From: DATLLN01 sp963797175 | GTDB lineage: Bacteria > Actinomycetota > Thermoleophilia > Gaiellales > JAICJC01 | Assembly: GCA_963797175.1 (NCBI GenBank) | Contig: CAWCOL010000006.1 | Location: forward strand, 35,835-99,834 | Direction: 5' to 3' | DNA length: 64,000 nucleotides | Shown: piece by piece, positions 43,926-53,312 of the stretch | How positions within the stretch are numbered: the first letter of the stretch is position 1 | How the letters are laid out: each line of letters starts with the position of its first letter | Program-made: the position numbers and the translations under genes | Notes under the pieces: model-generated | Told to the model about the DNA's origin: nothing | The model's input: the letters and a program-made list of their open reading frames with translations, nothing else | Databases searched by the model: none

Positions 43926-44327
43926 ATGGCGCAATCGCTGACGGCCGTGAACGTTGTCACGCTCTTCGTCGCAGACCAGGAGCGTTCGAAGGAGTTCTAC
44001 GAGCGCGTGTTCGGGGTCGCCGCGGTCGAGGACAAGGAGGGCACGGTCATCTTCAAGTTCGACAACGTCTTCCTGCGGCTGCTCACGCTGTCCGAGGCCG
44101 AGGACGAGCTGCTCGGGCAGGTGCCCCTTGCGGACTCCGGCTCGGGGGCAAGCGTTCAGCTGGCGGTCTTCGTGGACGATGCTGACGCGCTCTGCGCCGA
44201 GCTCGCGGAGCGCGGCGTCACCATCGCCTACGGTCCCGTCGACCGCCCCTGGGGCGTGCGCAACGCGGGGTTCCTCGACCCGGACGGCCACATCTGGGCG
44301 TTCAGCGCCGACATCCCCGAAGGCTGA
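43926..44327 (+). CDS. VOC/glyoxalase-like protein
   Basis: 133 aa from ATG 43926 (GGAGG ten bases upstream); ATG 43905 is an alternative. SLTAVNVVTLFVADQERSKEFYERVFGVAAVEDKEGTVIFKFDNVFLRLLTLSEAEDELLG, SVQLAVFVDDADALCAELAERGVTIAYGPVDRPWGVRNAGFLDPDGHIWAFSAD. The metal ligands correspond to the usual positions only loosely. It resembles small bleomycin-resistance or lactoylglutathione-lyase relatives. An MFS exporter gene follows 77 bases downstream. Confidence 0.85.
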   Translation: MAQSLTAVNVVTLFVADQERSKEFYERVFGVAAVEDKEGTVIFKFDNVFLRLLTLSEAEDELLGQVPLADSGSGASVQLAVFVDDADALCAELAERGVTIAYGPVDRPWGVRNAGFLDPDGHIWAFSADIPEG

Positions 44328-44404
44328 ACCGGAACTCGGATGGGGCCCGCCGGCGGTGCCGCATGTCCGGCAGGGTCGTCGGCTCGATGCCCTAGAGTCG
44401 CCGG

Positions 44405-46004
44405 ATGCGCAAGTGGCTTCCCTTGATCATCCTGGCGTCGGCCCAGTTCATCATGGTGCTCGACTCGAGCGTGATGAACGTCTCGATCTCACAGATCGTG
44501 GCAGACCTGCACACGACGGTCACCGGCGTGCAGAGCGCCATCACGATGTACACGCTGGTGATGGCGGCGTTCATGCTGGTCGGCGCGAAGCTCGGTGACA
44601 TCCTCGGCCGCGATCGAGCGTTCGGGCTGGGGTTGGCGGTGTACGGGCTCGGCTCGCTGAGCACCGCGCTCAGCCCGAACCTCACCGTACTGCTGATCGG
44701 CTGGTCGGGGATCGAGGGGCTCGGCGCGGTGCTGGTGATCCCGGCGATCGCGGCACTGACCGCCGCGAACTACGAGGGCAAGGAGCGCGCCTTCGCCTAC
44801 TCGATGATCGGCGGCGCCGCGGGCGCGGCGATCGCGGCCGGCCCGCTGATCGGCGGCTACGTGACCACGACCTGGAGCTGGCGGTACGTCTTCGTCGGCG
44901 AGGTCGTGGTGGTGATCGCGGTGCTGGCCGTTCACCGGATGATGAAGCGCGCGCCCAAGCCCGCGCATCCTCCGGCGCTGGACTACGGCGGCGCGGCGCT
45001 CTCGGCGGTGGCACTGGGCATGATCGTGTTCGGGATCCTCAAGAGCAGCACCTGGGGCTGGATCAAGCCGATCGCGGCGCCGACGATCAGCGGCCACGAG
45101 ATCACGCCGCTCGGGTTCTCGCTGGTGCCGTTCCTGATCATGGGCGGCCTGGTCGTGATGGGCTGCTTCTTCGCCTGGGAGGAGCGCCGCGAGCGGCTCG
45201 GCAAGAGCACGCTGCTGAACCGCACGCTGCTCGAAGATCGAGCCGCTGCGCGGCGGCCTCTCCTCACTGGCCGCGCAGCAGCTGATCGTGATGGGCACGT
45301 TCTTCGTGCTGCCGGTGTACCTCCAGGTCGTGCTCGGCTTCGACGCGTTCGAGACGGGGAAGCGCCTCTTCCCGATGTCGATCTCGATGCTGGCCGCTGC
45401 ACTGGCCGGGCCGAAGGCGGCGGCGCGACGCGGGCCGCGGACCGTCGTCCAGGTCGGCCTCGGCGCGATGGCGATCGCCGCGCTCGTGCTCGTGGGGACG
45501 ATCGACGTGACCCTGAACGGCACCGCCTTCGCGGTGTCGCTCGTCTTCTTCGGGATCGGCGCCGGGCTGCTGATGTCGCAGCTCGGCAACGTGATCATGT
45601 CCTCGGCGCCGCCGGAGGATACGAACGAGGCCGGCGGGCTCCAGGGGACGGCGCAGAACCTCGGCGCGTCGCTCGGCACCGCGCTGATCGGCTCGGTGCT
45701 GCTGCTCGGTCTGCTGAACGGGTTCAACGACCGGATCCAGCACAACCCGGCCGTGCCGCCGGAGGTCAAGGCGCAGATCTCGAAGGCCACCGAGACCGGC
45801 ATCGCGATCGTCACGACCGACCAGGCGTACAAGAGCCTCCGCGACGCCGGGCTCTCGTCGGCCGACGCGACCACGGTCACCGACGACTACGCCGGCGCGC
45901 AGCTCGACGCCCTGAAGACGTCGATGCTCGCCGTCGCCTTCCTGGCGGTGATCTCGTTCTGGTTCACGCGGCGCCTGCCCGGGAAGCCGGAAGACGCCGT
46001 CTAG
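44405..46004 (+). CDS. MFS multidrug efflux transporter (EmrB/QacA type), one-base frame disruption
   Basis: From ATG 44405: MRKWLPLIILASAQFIMVLDSSVMNVSISQIVADLHTTVTGVQSAITMYTLVMAAFMLVGAKLGDILGRDRAFGLGLAVYGLGSL, typical DHA2 motif A. The frame breaks near 45225-45240 in LLNRTLLE; skipping one base continues KIEPLRGGLSSLAAQQLIVMGTFFVLPVYLQVVLGFDAFETGKRLFPMSISML to the stop at 46004. The full product would be about 533 aa with fourteen spans. Because the second half stays free of stop codons and family-like, this is probably one intact gene with a sequencing insertion, though a broken gene is not excluded. Span is one base over a multiple of three. Confidence 0.78.
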
Positions 46005-46037
46005 TACCACGGGCGCACGGAGCGCCGGAGCCGGTCG

Positions 46038-46490
46038 CTACCTCGTGCCGACGATGCAGCGGGCCATGCCCGGGATCCGCACCTCGCCGTCGTGTGCATA
46101 CACGCCGGCCTCGGCGGTGACGGCGTTCGCGATCCGGTCCCGCGCCGGTGCGTCGACCCGCTGAAGCGCCGCGACCGCGAGGCAGACGCGCTCGCTGATC
46201 ATCTCCCAGTACTCCGTCGGCGATCGCGTCACCAGGTCGACACCGACGTCCCACTCGGCAACGTCGCGTAGCGACGTCGAGCATCTCCGCCGCGAGGTCG
46301 GTGAGAACGACGTGTCCTCTCGGCGCGAGTCTGGCAACGGTCAGCCCCGGCTTGCCGGTGCCGAGGCGATGTCGAGATGCTGCTGGTCATCGGCGATGTC
46401 GAGACGCTCGATCATCGCCGCGCCGACCGGGCCCAGCTGCTCCATGATGACCGCGTCCCACATCTCCCAGCCTGCGGAGAGCCCGCGCAC
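46038..46490 (-). pseudogene. Remnant of a class I SAM methyltransferase with internal deletion
   Basis: Pieces of a typical methyltransferase are in three frames. From the left end (minus strand 5') come GWEMWDAVIMEQLGPVGAAMIERLDIADDQQHLDIAS, then, after one missing base, GTGKPGLTVARLAPRGHVVLTDLAAEMLDV. The sequence then jumps to the C-terminal SLRDVAEWDVGVDLVTRSPTEYWEMISERVCLAVAALQRVDAPARDRIANAVTAEAGVYAHDGEVRIPGMARCIVGT. The stretch between the SAM-binding domain and this tail, about 120 residues in relatives, is absent, and the N-terminal tip is unclear. It is not a functional gene. Confidence 0.75.
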
Positions 46491-46545
46491 GCCACTCGCT
46501 GAGCGTCTCGGATCGCGTCGCCACCCGGCGTCGGGCCGCCCAGGG

Positions 46546-47145
46546 TTACAGCCTGCCCTGCGCCCGGGCCCGGTCGAGCACGCCGTCGGGCACCGGGACG
46601 CCTGGCGGCCGCCCGTCGACCAGGTGGTGCACGAACACGTAGAGCACCGGCGCGTACGCGGACTCGAGTCGCAGCAGCGGCATGCTCGACGGCTGCAGCT
46701 GGACGGCGGGGATGCCGCCGTTGCCGATGGTCGGGGTGAGCGGGCCGGCCTCCGCGTACCACAGCGACTCCAGCTGACCGTTCAGCGTGATCGCGAGCCG
46801 CTGGTTCGTCATCACCAGGTCGGCGCTGCCCAGCGCGTGCCACTTCGGGACCGCCGCGCGGCTCGCCTCCGCCTTCTTCGACTGGTTGTGCGCATAGCTG
46901 GCGGCGCCGGTGAGGGCCAGCCCGACGGGCCCGCCCACCAGCAGGAACGAGCGCCGGTACTCCTTCTGCTCACCGAAGTAGCCGAACACGCCGACCGGCG
47001 CCAGGTGGGCATGGGCGATCTCGCTCGGGCCCAGCGGCAGCGCCGTCGCCTCCTGAGGCAGCGCTGCACCAGCGGCCAGCGAGCCGGACCACCGGTAGGC
47101 CTGCAGGTAGCCCTCGTCGTACACGCTCCATGCCGCGGTGCCCAT
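46546..47145 (-). CDS. Hypothetical protein, 199 aa
   Basis: MGTAAWSVYDEGYLQAYRWSGSLAAGAALPQEATALPLGPSEIAHAHLAPVGVFGYFGEQKEYRRSFLLVGGPVGLALTGAASYAHNQSKK is followed by WHALGSADLVMTNQRLAITLNGQLESLWYAEAGPLTPTIGNGGIPAVQLQPSSMPLLRLESAYAPVLYVFVHHLVDGRPPG. It has balanced composition and a plausible start, with one possible weak hydrophobic span near residues 67-90. I recognise no domain. It lies between the methyltransferase remnant and the cyclase remnant, so it may itself belong to degraded DNA. Confidence 0.6.
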   Translation of the reverse strand: MGTAAWSVYDEGYLQAYRWSGSLAAGAALPQEATALPLGPSEIAHAHLAPVGVFGYFGEQKEYRRSFLLVGGPVGLALTGAASYAHNQSKKAEASRAAVPKWHALGSADLVMTNQRLAITLNGQLESLWYAEAGPLTPTIGNGGIPAVQLQPSSMPLLRLESAYAPVLYVFVHHLVDGRPPGVPVPDGVLDRARAQGRL

Positions 47146-47319
47146 GGGGCGATGCTACCAGCGGGCGGCCGGCGTCCGACCCAGGGCCACGCGAGCGTGG
47201 CGAGGAGTTCCTCGAACCTGTCGCAGCCCGCCTGCGCGCCATCGCGTATCCGATGCCGACCGGCCCGCAGGCACGCCGCGTGCTCGGCGCCGGCAGCGAG
47301 GTCGTAGACTCGGCGGGTG

Positions 47320-48362
47320 ATGATCTGCGCCCAGTGCGGCCACGCGAACCCGGAGACGAACAAGTTCTGCGGGCAGTGCGCGGCGCCGCTCGCGCCGACG
47401 GCCGAGTACGCTCGCGAGGTGCGCAAGGTCGTGACGGCGGTGTTCTGTGACGTGGTCGGATCGACGCCGCTGGGGAGCGCCTCGATCCGGAGGCGCTGCG
47501 CCGAGTGATGGGGCGGTACTTCGACGAGATGCGCGCTGCGGTGGAGGGACACGGTGGCCGCGTGGACAAGTTCATCGGCGATGCGGTCGTGGCGGTGTTC
47601 GGCGTTCCTCAGCTGCACGAGGACGACGCGCTTCGCGCCCTGCGCGCGGCGAGCGAGATGCACGCGCGGCTGGGTGAGTTGAACGGATCGCTCCTCGCCC
47701 AGTGGGGTGTGGAGCTGGAGGCGCGAACAGGGGTGTCGACCGGCGAGGTGGTCGTCGGCGAGGACGATGCCGTGCTGTTGGGGGATGTGATGAACACGGC
47801 GGCGCGGCTGGAGCAGGCCGCCCGACCCGGTGAGGTGCTGATCGGTGCCCCGACGCTGGCGCTGGTGGAGGACGCTGTCGACGTCGAGCCGGTGGCGCCC
47901 TTCGAGCTGAAGGGCAAGGCCGACCCGGTGGCCGCATACCGGCCGGTGGCCGTACGGAGTGCGCCTGAGCGGCGGTATGACGAGCGGCTCGAGGAGGCCG
48001 ACGCATGGGTCAACCGGGCGGTGGAGATCGGCGCGACCGAGGACGCGTTCACACAGATCTTCTGGCGGCAGGTGAAGGCCAAGCTGCTCGCACGGGCCGG
48101 AGACCACGACGAGGCCGAGCGGCTCGCAGCCGAGGCGGTGGCGATCAGTCGTGAGACCGACTTCCTGAACGGTCAGGGCGATGCGACCGCCGACCTCGCG
48201 GAGGTGCTCCTGCTCGGGGGGAGGGCCGACGACGCAGCCGCAGCACTCGAACAGGCACTCCGCCTCTACGAGCAGAAGGGGAACCTCGTCTCGGCGCGGC
48301 GGGTGCGAGCGAGGCTCGTGGCGTTGGGGGCCGCGACCGATGCCCCGGTAGGGCCGGGCTGA
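47320..48362 (+). pseudogene. Adenylate/guanylate cyclase with lost central region and a frame break
   Basis: The start ATG 47320 gives a zinc ribbon ICAQCGHANPETNKFCGQCAAPL and the cyclase start VVTAVFCDVVGSTPLG. One base is missing near 47478-47486; the next frame gives the rest of the class III cyclase domain, MGRYFDEMRAAVEGHGGRVDKFIGDAVVAVFGVPQLHEDDALRALRAASE and TGEVVVGEDDAVLLGDVMNTAARLEQAARPGEVLIGAPTLALVEDAV. Then comes ERRYDERLEEADAWVNRAVEIGATEDAFTQIFWRQVKAKLLARAGDHDEAERLAAEAVAI, the TPR-like C-terminus of the 1,000-residue cyclase-ATPase-TPR family. The AAA-type ATPase between is gone. Probably a relic. Confidence 0.75.
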
Positions 48363-49153
48363 TGGCCGAGCCGCAGACCTGGCACCACGGCCTGATCGCC
48401 GACTGGTGGGCGGAGTTCAACACCGACGGGCCCGAGATCGACTACTTCGGACGGCTCGTCGAGCGCGGCCAGCCGGCACTCGACGCCGGATGTGGCGCCG
48501 GCCGGTTGCTCGTACCGTGGCTTGACTCCGGCTACGACGTCGACGGCTGCGATGCGTCCGCCGACATGCTGGAGCGCTGCCGGGCGCGGGCGTCGGCGCA
48601 GGGACACGCGCCGACGCTGCTCCACCGGCGCCTGCACGAGCTCGACCCGCCGCGCCGGTACCGCACCATCGTCGCCTGCGGCGTGTTCGGCCTCGGCAGC
48701 AGCCGCGCCCAGGACGAGCAGGCGCTGCGCTGCTTCCACGACGCGCTCGAGCCGGGCGGGACGCTGCTGCTCGACAACGAGGCACCGTACGCGGACGCAC
48801 GCATGTGGGGCCGGTGGACGGCGGACGGCCGTGCCGCTCTCCCGGAGCAGTACCCGGCGGAGGGCATGCGCCGGGACGCCGCCGACGGCAGCTCCATCGA
48901 GCTGCGCACCCGCGCGCTGGCCATCGACCCGCTCGACCAGTCCGTCACCATGGAGATCTGCGCGCGCCGGTTCCGCGGCGAGGACGTGGTCGCGACCGAG
49001 ACGCACCAGCTCTCGATGCGGATGTACCTCCGCGACGAGCTGCTGATGCTGCTCGAGCGGGCGGGCTTCTCCGATGTTCACGTCAGCGGCGGCTACGACG
49101 GCGGGCCGCCCACGCCCGACCACGAGTTCCTCGTGTTCGCCGCCCGGCGCTGA
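48362..49153 (+). CDS. Class I SAM-dependent methyltransferase
   Basis: 263 aa. GQPALDAGCGAGRLLVPWLDSGYDVDGCDASADMLERCRARA near residue 37 is the SAM motif; YRTIVACGVFGLGSSRAQDEQALRCFHDALEPGGTLLLDNEAPYADARMW follows. The C-terminal part, ATETHQLSMRMYLRDELLMLLERAGFSDVHVSGGYDGGPPTPDHEFLVFAAR, is normal. It begins on the stop codon of the cyclase remnant (TGATG), suggesting original coupling. The substrate is unknown. It is convergent with the hydrolase-cyclase gene at 49163. Confidence 0.85.
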   Translation: MAEPQTWHHGLIADWWAEFNTDGPEIDYFGRLVERGQPALDAGCGAGRLLVPWLDSGYDVDGCDASADMLERCRARASAQGHAPTLLHRRLHELDPPRRYRTIVACGVFGLGSSRAQDEQALRCFHDALEPGGTLLLDNEAPYADARMWGRWTADGRAALPEQYPAEGMRRDAADGSSIELRTRALAIDPLDQSVTMEICARRFRGEDVVATETHQLSMRMYLRDELLMLLERAGFSDVHVSGGYDGGPPTPDHEFLVFAARR

Positions 49154-49162
49154 GACGGACGC

Positions 49163-50476
49163 TCAGGAGCCGGGACTCACCACGGCGTGGAGGCGACACC
49201 GGTCGGGGACGCCCTTGAGCTCATGCTCGCCCCGGTCGTCGAAGGCCAGGCCGGAGCCGGCCACGAGATCCTTCACGGTCTGTGAGACGAGCACCTGGGA
49301 CGGGCCGGCGAGTGCTCCGATGCGGGCGCCGACGACCACCGCGATCCCGCCCAGCTTGCCGTCGTGGAGCTCGCACTCGCCCACGTGAATGCCCACACGC
49401 GTGTGCAGGCCGAGCGGCCCGAGCCCGTCGATGATCGCCTCGGCACACCGGATCGCCCGCGCGGGTCCGTCGAAGGAGGCGAAGAAGCCGTCTCCGGCCG
49501 TGTTCTGCTCCGTGCCGTGGAACCTGCTCAACTCCCGCCGAACGAGCGCGTCGTGCCGGGCGATCAGGTCGCGCCACCCTGCGTCTCCGAGCGCCGCCAC
49601 GTGTTCGGTGGAGCCGACGATGTCGGTGAACATCACGGTCGCCAGCACCCGCTCCGGCACGGACGGCGGCGCAACCCCGGCCACGAACCGCTCGATCTCG
49701 TCAACGAGCTCCGGGGTGAGGAAGATCTGCAGGTAGTCGCTGCCGCTGACCTGCGTTGCCTGAGCGCCGGGGATGCGGTTGGCAACCTCGATGGCGGGTT
49801 CGCGCTCGAGAGCGCGGTAGAGCACCAGTGCGGGCACGCGCACGGCGGGCAGCAGGTCGCTCAGGTCGGTCTCGTCGAACGCCCGGTTCAGCGCGTACGC
49901 GACGGCGGGGCTGGCGCCCACTCGCAGGTAGTTGGCGAACAGCCGCCGCTCCTCCTCCGACGCATAGAGCGTCTGGCAGAGGTCGCGGAGGAGCTCGTCC
50001 GCGAACTCCTGGGTGCCCCATCGATCCCGGAGATCACGGAGCTGCGCCGCGGCGACGTCGGGGTCGTCGGCGACAAGCCCGCGCACGGCCGGATGGAACA
50101 ACGCGAGGGCGCGCGCACGCTCCGGGTAGGTCGCGGCGAACAGCGCCGCCATCCCGCACCCCTCGTGCGAGGCGAGGATGACCGCCTTCTGCGACCCGGC
50201 GGCGTCGAGCACGGCATGCAGGTCCTCCATCCGTGTCTCCAGCGTCGCGAACTGGCCGCCGTGATCGGACAGCCCGGTGCCGCGCTTGTCGAACAGGATC
50301 AGCCGAAACGATCGCGCCAGGCGCAGGTAGAAGTCGCGCCAGCGTGGGTACTGCCACGCGAAGACGAGGTTCGACATGTAGTCGGGGACGTAGACGAGGT
50401 CGGTGTCGCCGCTTCCGAGCACCTGATAGGCGATCGCCGTACCGCCATTGCGGACATAGCGGGTCTCTGGCTCCAC
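49163..50476 (-). CDS. Hydrolase-like domain fused to a class III adenylate/guanylate cyclase domain
   Basis: 437 aa. Residues 1-260 have the alpha/beta-hydrolase pattern (LVYVPDYMSNLVFAWQYPRWRDFYLRLARSFRLILFDKRGTGLSDHGG). The nucleophile elbow reads KAVILASHEGCGMAALFAATYPERARA, with His where family members have Ser (G-x-S-x-G). Residues 275-435 are a class III cyclase: VLATVMFTDIVGSTEHVAALGDAGWRDLIARHDALVRRELSRFHGTEQNTAGDGFFASFDGPARAIRC and TRVGIHVGECELHDGKLGGIAVVVGARIGALAGPSQVLVSQTVKDLV. Both catalytic Asp appear present. The hydrolase part is probably a ligand sensor. A paralogue lies at 58534. Confidence 0.87.
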   Translation of the reverse strand: MEPETRYVRNGGTAIAYQVLGSGDTDLVYVPDYMSNLVFAWQYPRWRDFYLRLARSFRLILFDKRGTGLSDHGGQFATLETRMEDLHAVLDAAGSQKAVILASHEGCGMAALFAATYPERARALALFHPAVRGLVADDPDVAAAQLRDLRDRWGTQEFADELLRDLCQTLYASEEERRLFANYLRVGASPAVAYALNRAFDETDLSDLLPAVRVPALVLYRALEREPAIEVANRIPGAQATQVSGSDYLQIFLTPELVDEIERFVAGVAPPSVPERVLATVMFTDIVGSTEHVAALGDAGWRDLIARHDALVRRELSRFHGTEQNTAGDGFFASFDGPARAIRCAEAIIDGLGPLGLHTRVGIHVGECELHDGKLGGIAVVVGARIGALAGPSQVLVSQTVKDLVAGSGLAFDDRGEHELKGVPDRCRLHAVVSPGS

Positions 50477-50548
50477 TGGCGAAGTGTCTCACGGCCCCAG
50501 CGCTGGTGACCAGGCTGACCATCCCGGCCGTCTGCTGACGCGATCTGA

Positions 50549-50780
50549 CCCGCGACATTGCATCGGCGGTTGTCGGCGCTCGGTGTCGCGAGCATCATCT
50601 GGATGGCGATTGTCGCGGGATTGATCGCGATTGAGAAGACCGTCCCATGGCGTCCCGGCGCGGATTGGGCCGCGATCCTGTTCGGGCTGGGCATACTCGT
50701 GCTCGTCGCGTCCAACACGATCCCCGCCCTCACGATCACCGGCAGCGGTCCGATGCCGCAAATGGGATGGGCTCCTGGCT
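50549..50780 (+). pseudogene. C-terminal fragment of a DUF2182-type membrane protein
   Basis: Only the tail of a predicted metal-binding integral membrane protein is visible. HCIGGC at about 50551-50568 resembles the Cys motif of DUF2182, then after a frame break LSALGVASIIWMAIVAGLIAIEKTVPWRPGADWAAILFGLGILVLVASNTIPALTI is the last two membrane spans. The other three to five spans are missing and no start is identifiable. It precedes the GNAT gene and is part of the degraded region. Confidence 0.6.
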
Positions 50781-50817
50781 GCCGGCCCGGGGGTGCACCA
50801 GGTGCGATGATCGCTGG

Positions 50818-51591
50818 ATGGCGGACATCTGGAACGTATTCGCGGAGCTGGAGATGCGCTTCTATGCGGCGGCTCAGCCGGATCGCGCACGGCACGGTGA
50901 CGGCCGGTTCGCCGCGCTTTCGGGGGTACGAAACGGCGAGCTGAACGTGTGTGGGTTGGCGCCGACCGCGACGAGGGCAAGCGCCGAGGCGCTGCTTGCG
51001 GTGCTCGGTGACCTCCCTGCACTGGTGTTCACGTCGGAGCTGGTCGGCCACGACGTTCGCGCGCCACTGGTGGCGGATGGCTTCGAGATCGTCGCAACCC
51101 GGGAGCCGCTGATGCGCACCCGCGTCGCCCCGGCTCCGATCCCGGGACCGTTTCGCATCGCACCGGCGACGCCCTCCCAGATCGGCTCGGCCGTCAGCGT
51201 CACCGCGCAGGCACATCACATCGACCCCGCGCTGCTGTCGGCAACGATCGAGGCGGCATACCGGAACGGCACCGCGCAGGTGTGGCTGGCATGGGACTGC
51301 GACGAGGCGATCAGCGCCGTGTGGCTGTGCCGCAGCGTCAAGACGCTGGGCGTGATCGAAATGATGACGCCCGAGCGCCACCAGCGTCGCGGTGCTGGGC
51401 GTCAGCTGCTCTCGGCGGCGCTGGACGGGCTCTGGACTGCCGAGACCACCGAGTCCATCCTGCTGTCAACTCCTGCCGGCCGGACGTTGTACGAATCACT
51501 TGGATTCGTCGCCGTGGACGAGGTCATCAGCTGCATTCGCGGGCTCCACGAGGTCGTGCTGACCGCGATCGGCCAACCTGCGGCGTTGTGA
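50818..51591 (+). CDS. GNAT family N-acetyltransferase, two-domain type
   Basis: 257 aa from ATG 50818. The N-terminal half (FAELEMRFYAAAQPDRARHGDGRFAALSGVRNGELNVCGLAPTATRASAEALLAVLGDLPALVFTSELVGHDVRAPLVADGFEIVATREPLM) is a degenerate GNAT-like module. The C-terminal half carries the acetyl-CoA-binding loop, LGVIEMMTPERHQRRGAGRQLLSAAL, and ILLSTPAGRTLYESLGFVAVDEV. The substrate is unknown. The upstream DUF2182 remnant makes its promoter position uncertain. It is followed by a TPR gene 68 bases downstream. Confidence 0.75.
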   Translation: MADIWNVFAELEMRFYAAAQPDRARHGDGRFAALSGVRNGELNVCGLAPTATRASAEALLAVLGDLPALVFTSELVGHDVRAPLVADGFEIVATREPLMRTRVAPAPIPGPFRIAPATPSQIGSAVSVTAQAHHIDPALLSATIEAAYRNGTAQVWLAWDCDEAISAVWLCRSVKTLGVIEMMTPERHQRRGAGRQLLSAALDGLWTAETTESILLSTPAGRTLYESLGFVAVDEVISCIRGLHEVVLTAIGQPAAL

Positions 51592-51659
51592 ACCGGGCGG
51601 GTGACGATCAGAATCGACGTCGACTCGCGTCCGAGGCGAGCCTGTGTGAGAATCGTTCG

Positions 51660-53312
51660 GTGGTGCCGGACCCGGACTACGACTACGACCTGGGCTCCCA
51701 CTCGTTCCCGGTCACGAGCAGCTCGGCCGCGGCGCAGGCCTGGTTCGACCGCGGCCTGCTGTGGTGCTACGGCTTCAACCACGAGGAAGGGCTGCGGTGC
51801 TTCGCGCGGGCGGCGGCTGCCGACCCATCGTGCGCGATGGCCTACTGGGGCCAGGCATATGCGATCGGTCCGAACTACAACAAGGACTGGGAGGCGTTCG
51901 AGCCGCAGGAGCTGATCGACTCGGTCGGGAGCGCGCACGTGGCGGTGGCCCGGGCCGGCGAGCTGGCCGGGGCCTGCTCGGAGGCGGAGCGGTCGCTGAT
52001 CGGAGCGCTCGCGGCGCGGTTCCCCGAGGACACTCCACCCGAGGAATGCGCGCCGTGGAGCAGCGCCTACGCCGCCGCCATGCGCGAGGTGTACGGCAGG
52101 CACGGCGACGACGCCGACGTCGCCGCGCTGTTCGCGGAGGCGCTGATCTGCCGCACTCCCTGGCAGCTCTGGAACCTCGACACCGGCGAGCCGGCCGAGG
52201 GAGCCGACACGACCGAGGCGCTTGACGTGCTCGAGCGCGCGATGGCGCGCTCGGACGAACCGCATCCCGGCCTCCTCCACCTGTACCTCCACACGATGGA
52301 GATGTCGCCGCATCCCGAGCAGGCGCTGCCGGCTGCCGACCAGCTGCGCGAGCTGGTGCCCGACGCCGGGCACCTGCGCCACATGCCCACCCACATCGAC
52401 GTGCTCTGCGGCCGCTACGGCGACGTCATCACGAGCAACGAGGCGGCGATCGAGGCCGACCGCAAGTTCCTGGAGCGGGAGGGCCCGCTCAACTTCTACA
52501 CGCTGTATCGCTGCCACAACCACCACTTCAAGATCTACGGCGCCATGTTCCAGGGGCGGCCGGAGCCCGCCCTGGAAGCCGCCGCGGAGATGGCCGCGAC
52601 GCTGACCCCTGACGTGCTGCGGATCGAGGTGCCCCCGATGGCGGACTGGGCCGAGGCGTTCGTGTCGATGCGGCTCCACGTCCTCATTCGCTTCGGGCGG
52701 TGGCAGCAGCTGATCGACGAGCCCCTGCCCGACGATCCGGTGCTCTACGCCACCACGACCACGCTCACGCACTACGCCAAGGGAGTCGCACACGCGGCCG
52801 GCGGTGACGTCGAGTCGGCGGGTCGCGAGCGCGAACTGTTCGTGCGGGCGTACGAGCGGCTGCCCGAGAGCCGGTACCTGTTCAACAACCCGTGCCGCGA
52901 CATCATGGGCGTGGCAGAGCGGATGCTCGATGGGGAGATCGAGTACCGTCGCGGGAACCATGATCAGGCCTTCGATCACTTGCGCCAGGCGGTCGAGCGC
53001 GATGACAATCTGCTCTACGACGAGCCATGGGGCTGGATGCAGCCGGCACGTCATGCGCTGGGCGCACTCCTTCTCGAGCAGGGACATGTCGAGGAGGCGG
53101 CGTCCGTGTACCGGGCCGACCTCGGTCTGGACGACGCGCTGCGGCGGCCCTGCCAGCATCCCAACAACGTCTGGAGCCTGCACGGCTACCACGAATGCCT
53201 GCACCTGCTCGGCCGCTGCGACGAGGCCGAGACGATCCGGCCGCAGCTGGACGCGGCGGTCGCCCAGGCCAGCGTGCCGATCACAGCGTCGTGCTTCTGC
53301 CGCGTCGCCTAG
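51660..53312 (+). CDS. TPR-repeat protein (TTC38-like)
   Basis: 550 aa from GTG 51660 or 51663. The N-terminus YDYDLGSHSFPVTSSSAAAQAWFDRGLLWCYGFNHEEGLRCFARAAAADPSCAMAYWGQAYAIGPNYN is the first TPR pair; further repeats run through DVLERAMARSDEPHPGLLHLYLHTMEMSPHPEQALPAADQLRELVPDAGHLRHMPTHIDVLCGRY and LYRCHNHHFKIYGAMFQGRPEPALEAAAEM. This is the bacterial counterpart of TTC38-type proteins, with unknown partners. Its 3' end overlaps the convergent membrane gene by four bases. Confidence 0.85.
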   Translation: MVPDPDYDYDLGSHSFPVTSSSAAAQAWFDRGLLWCYGFNHEEGLRCFARAAAADPSCAMAYWGQAYAIGPNYNKDWEAFEPQELIDSVGSAHVAVARAGELAGACSEAERSLIGALAARFPEDTPPEECAPWSSAYAAAMREVYGRHGDDADVAALFAEALICRTPWQLWNLDTGEPAEGADTTEALDVLERAMARSDEPHPGLLHLYLHTMEMSPHPEQALPAADQLRELVPDAGHLRHMPTHIDVLCGRYGDVITSNEAAIEADRKFLEREGPLNFYTLYRCHNHHFKIYGAMFQGRPEPALEAAAEMAATLTPDVLRIEVPPMADWAEAFVSMRLHVLIRFGRWQQLIDEPLPDDPVLYATTTTLTHYAKGVAHAAGGDVESAGRERELFVRAYERLPESRYLFNNPCRDIMGVAERMLDGEIEYRRGNHDQAFDHLRQAVERDDNLLYDEPWGWMQPARHALGALLLEQGHVEEAASVYRADLGLDDALRRPCQHPNNVWSLHGYHECLHLLGRCDEAETIRPQLDAAVAQASVPITASCFCRVA

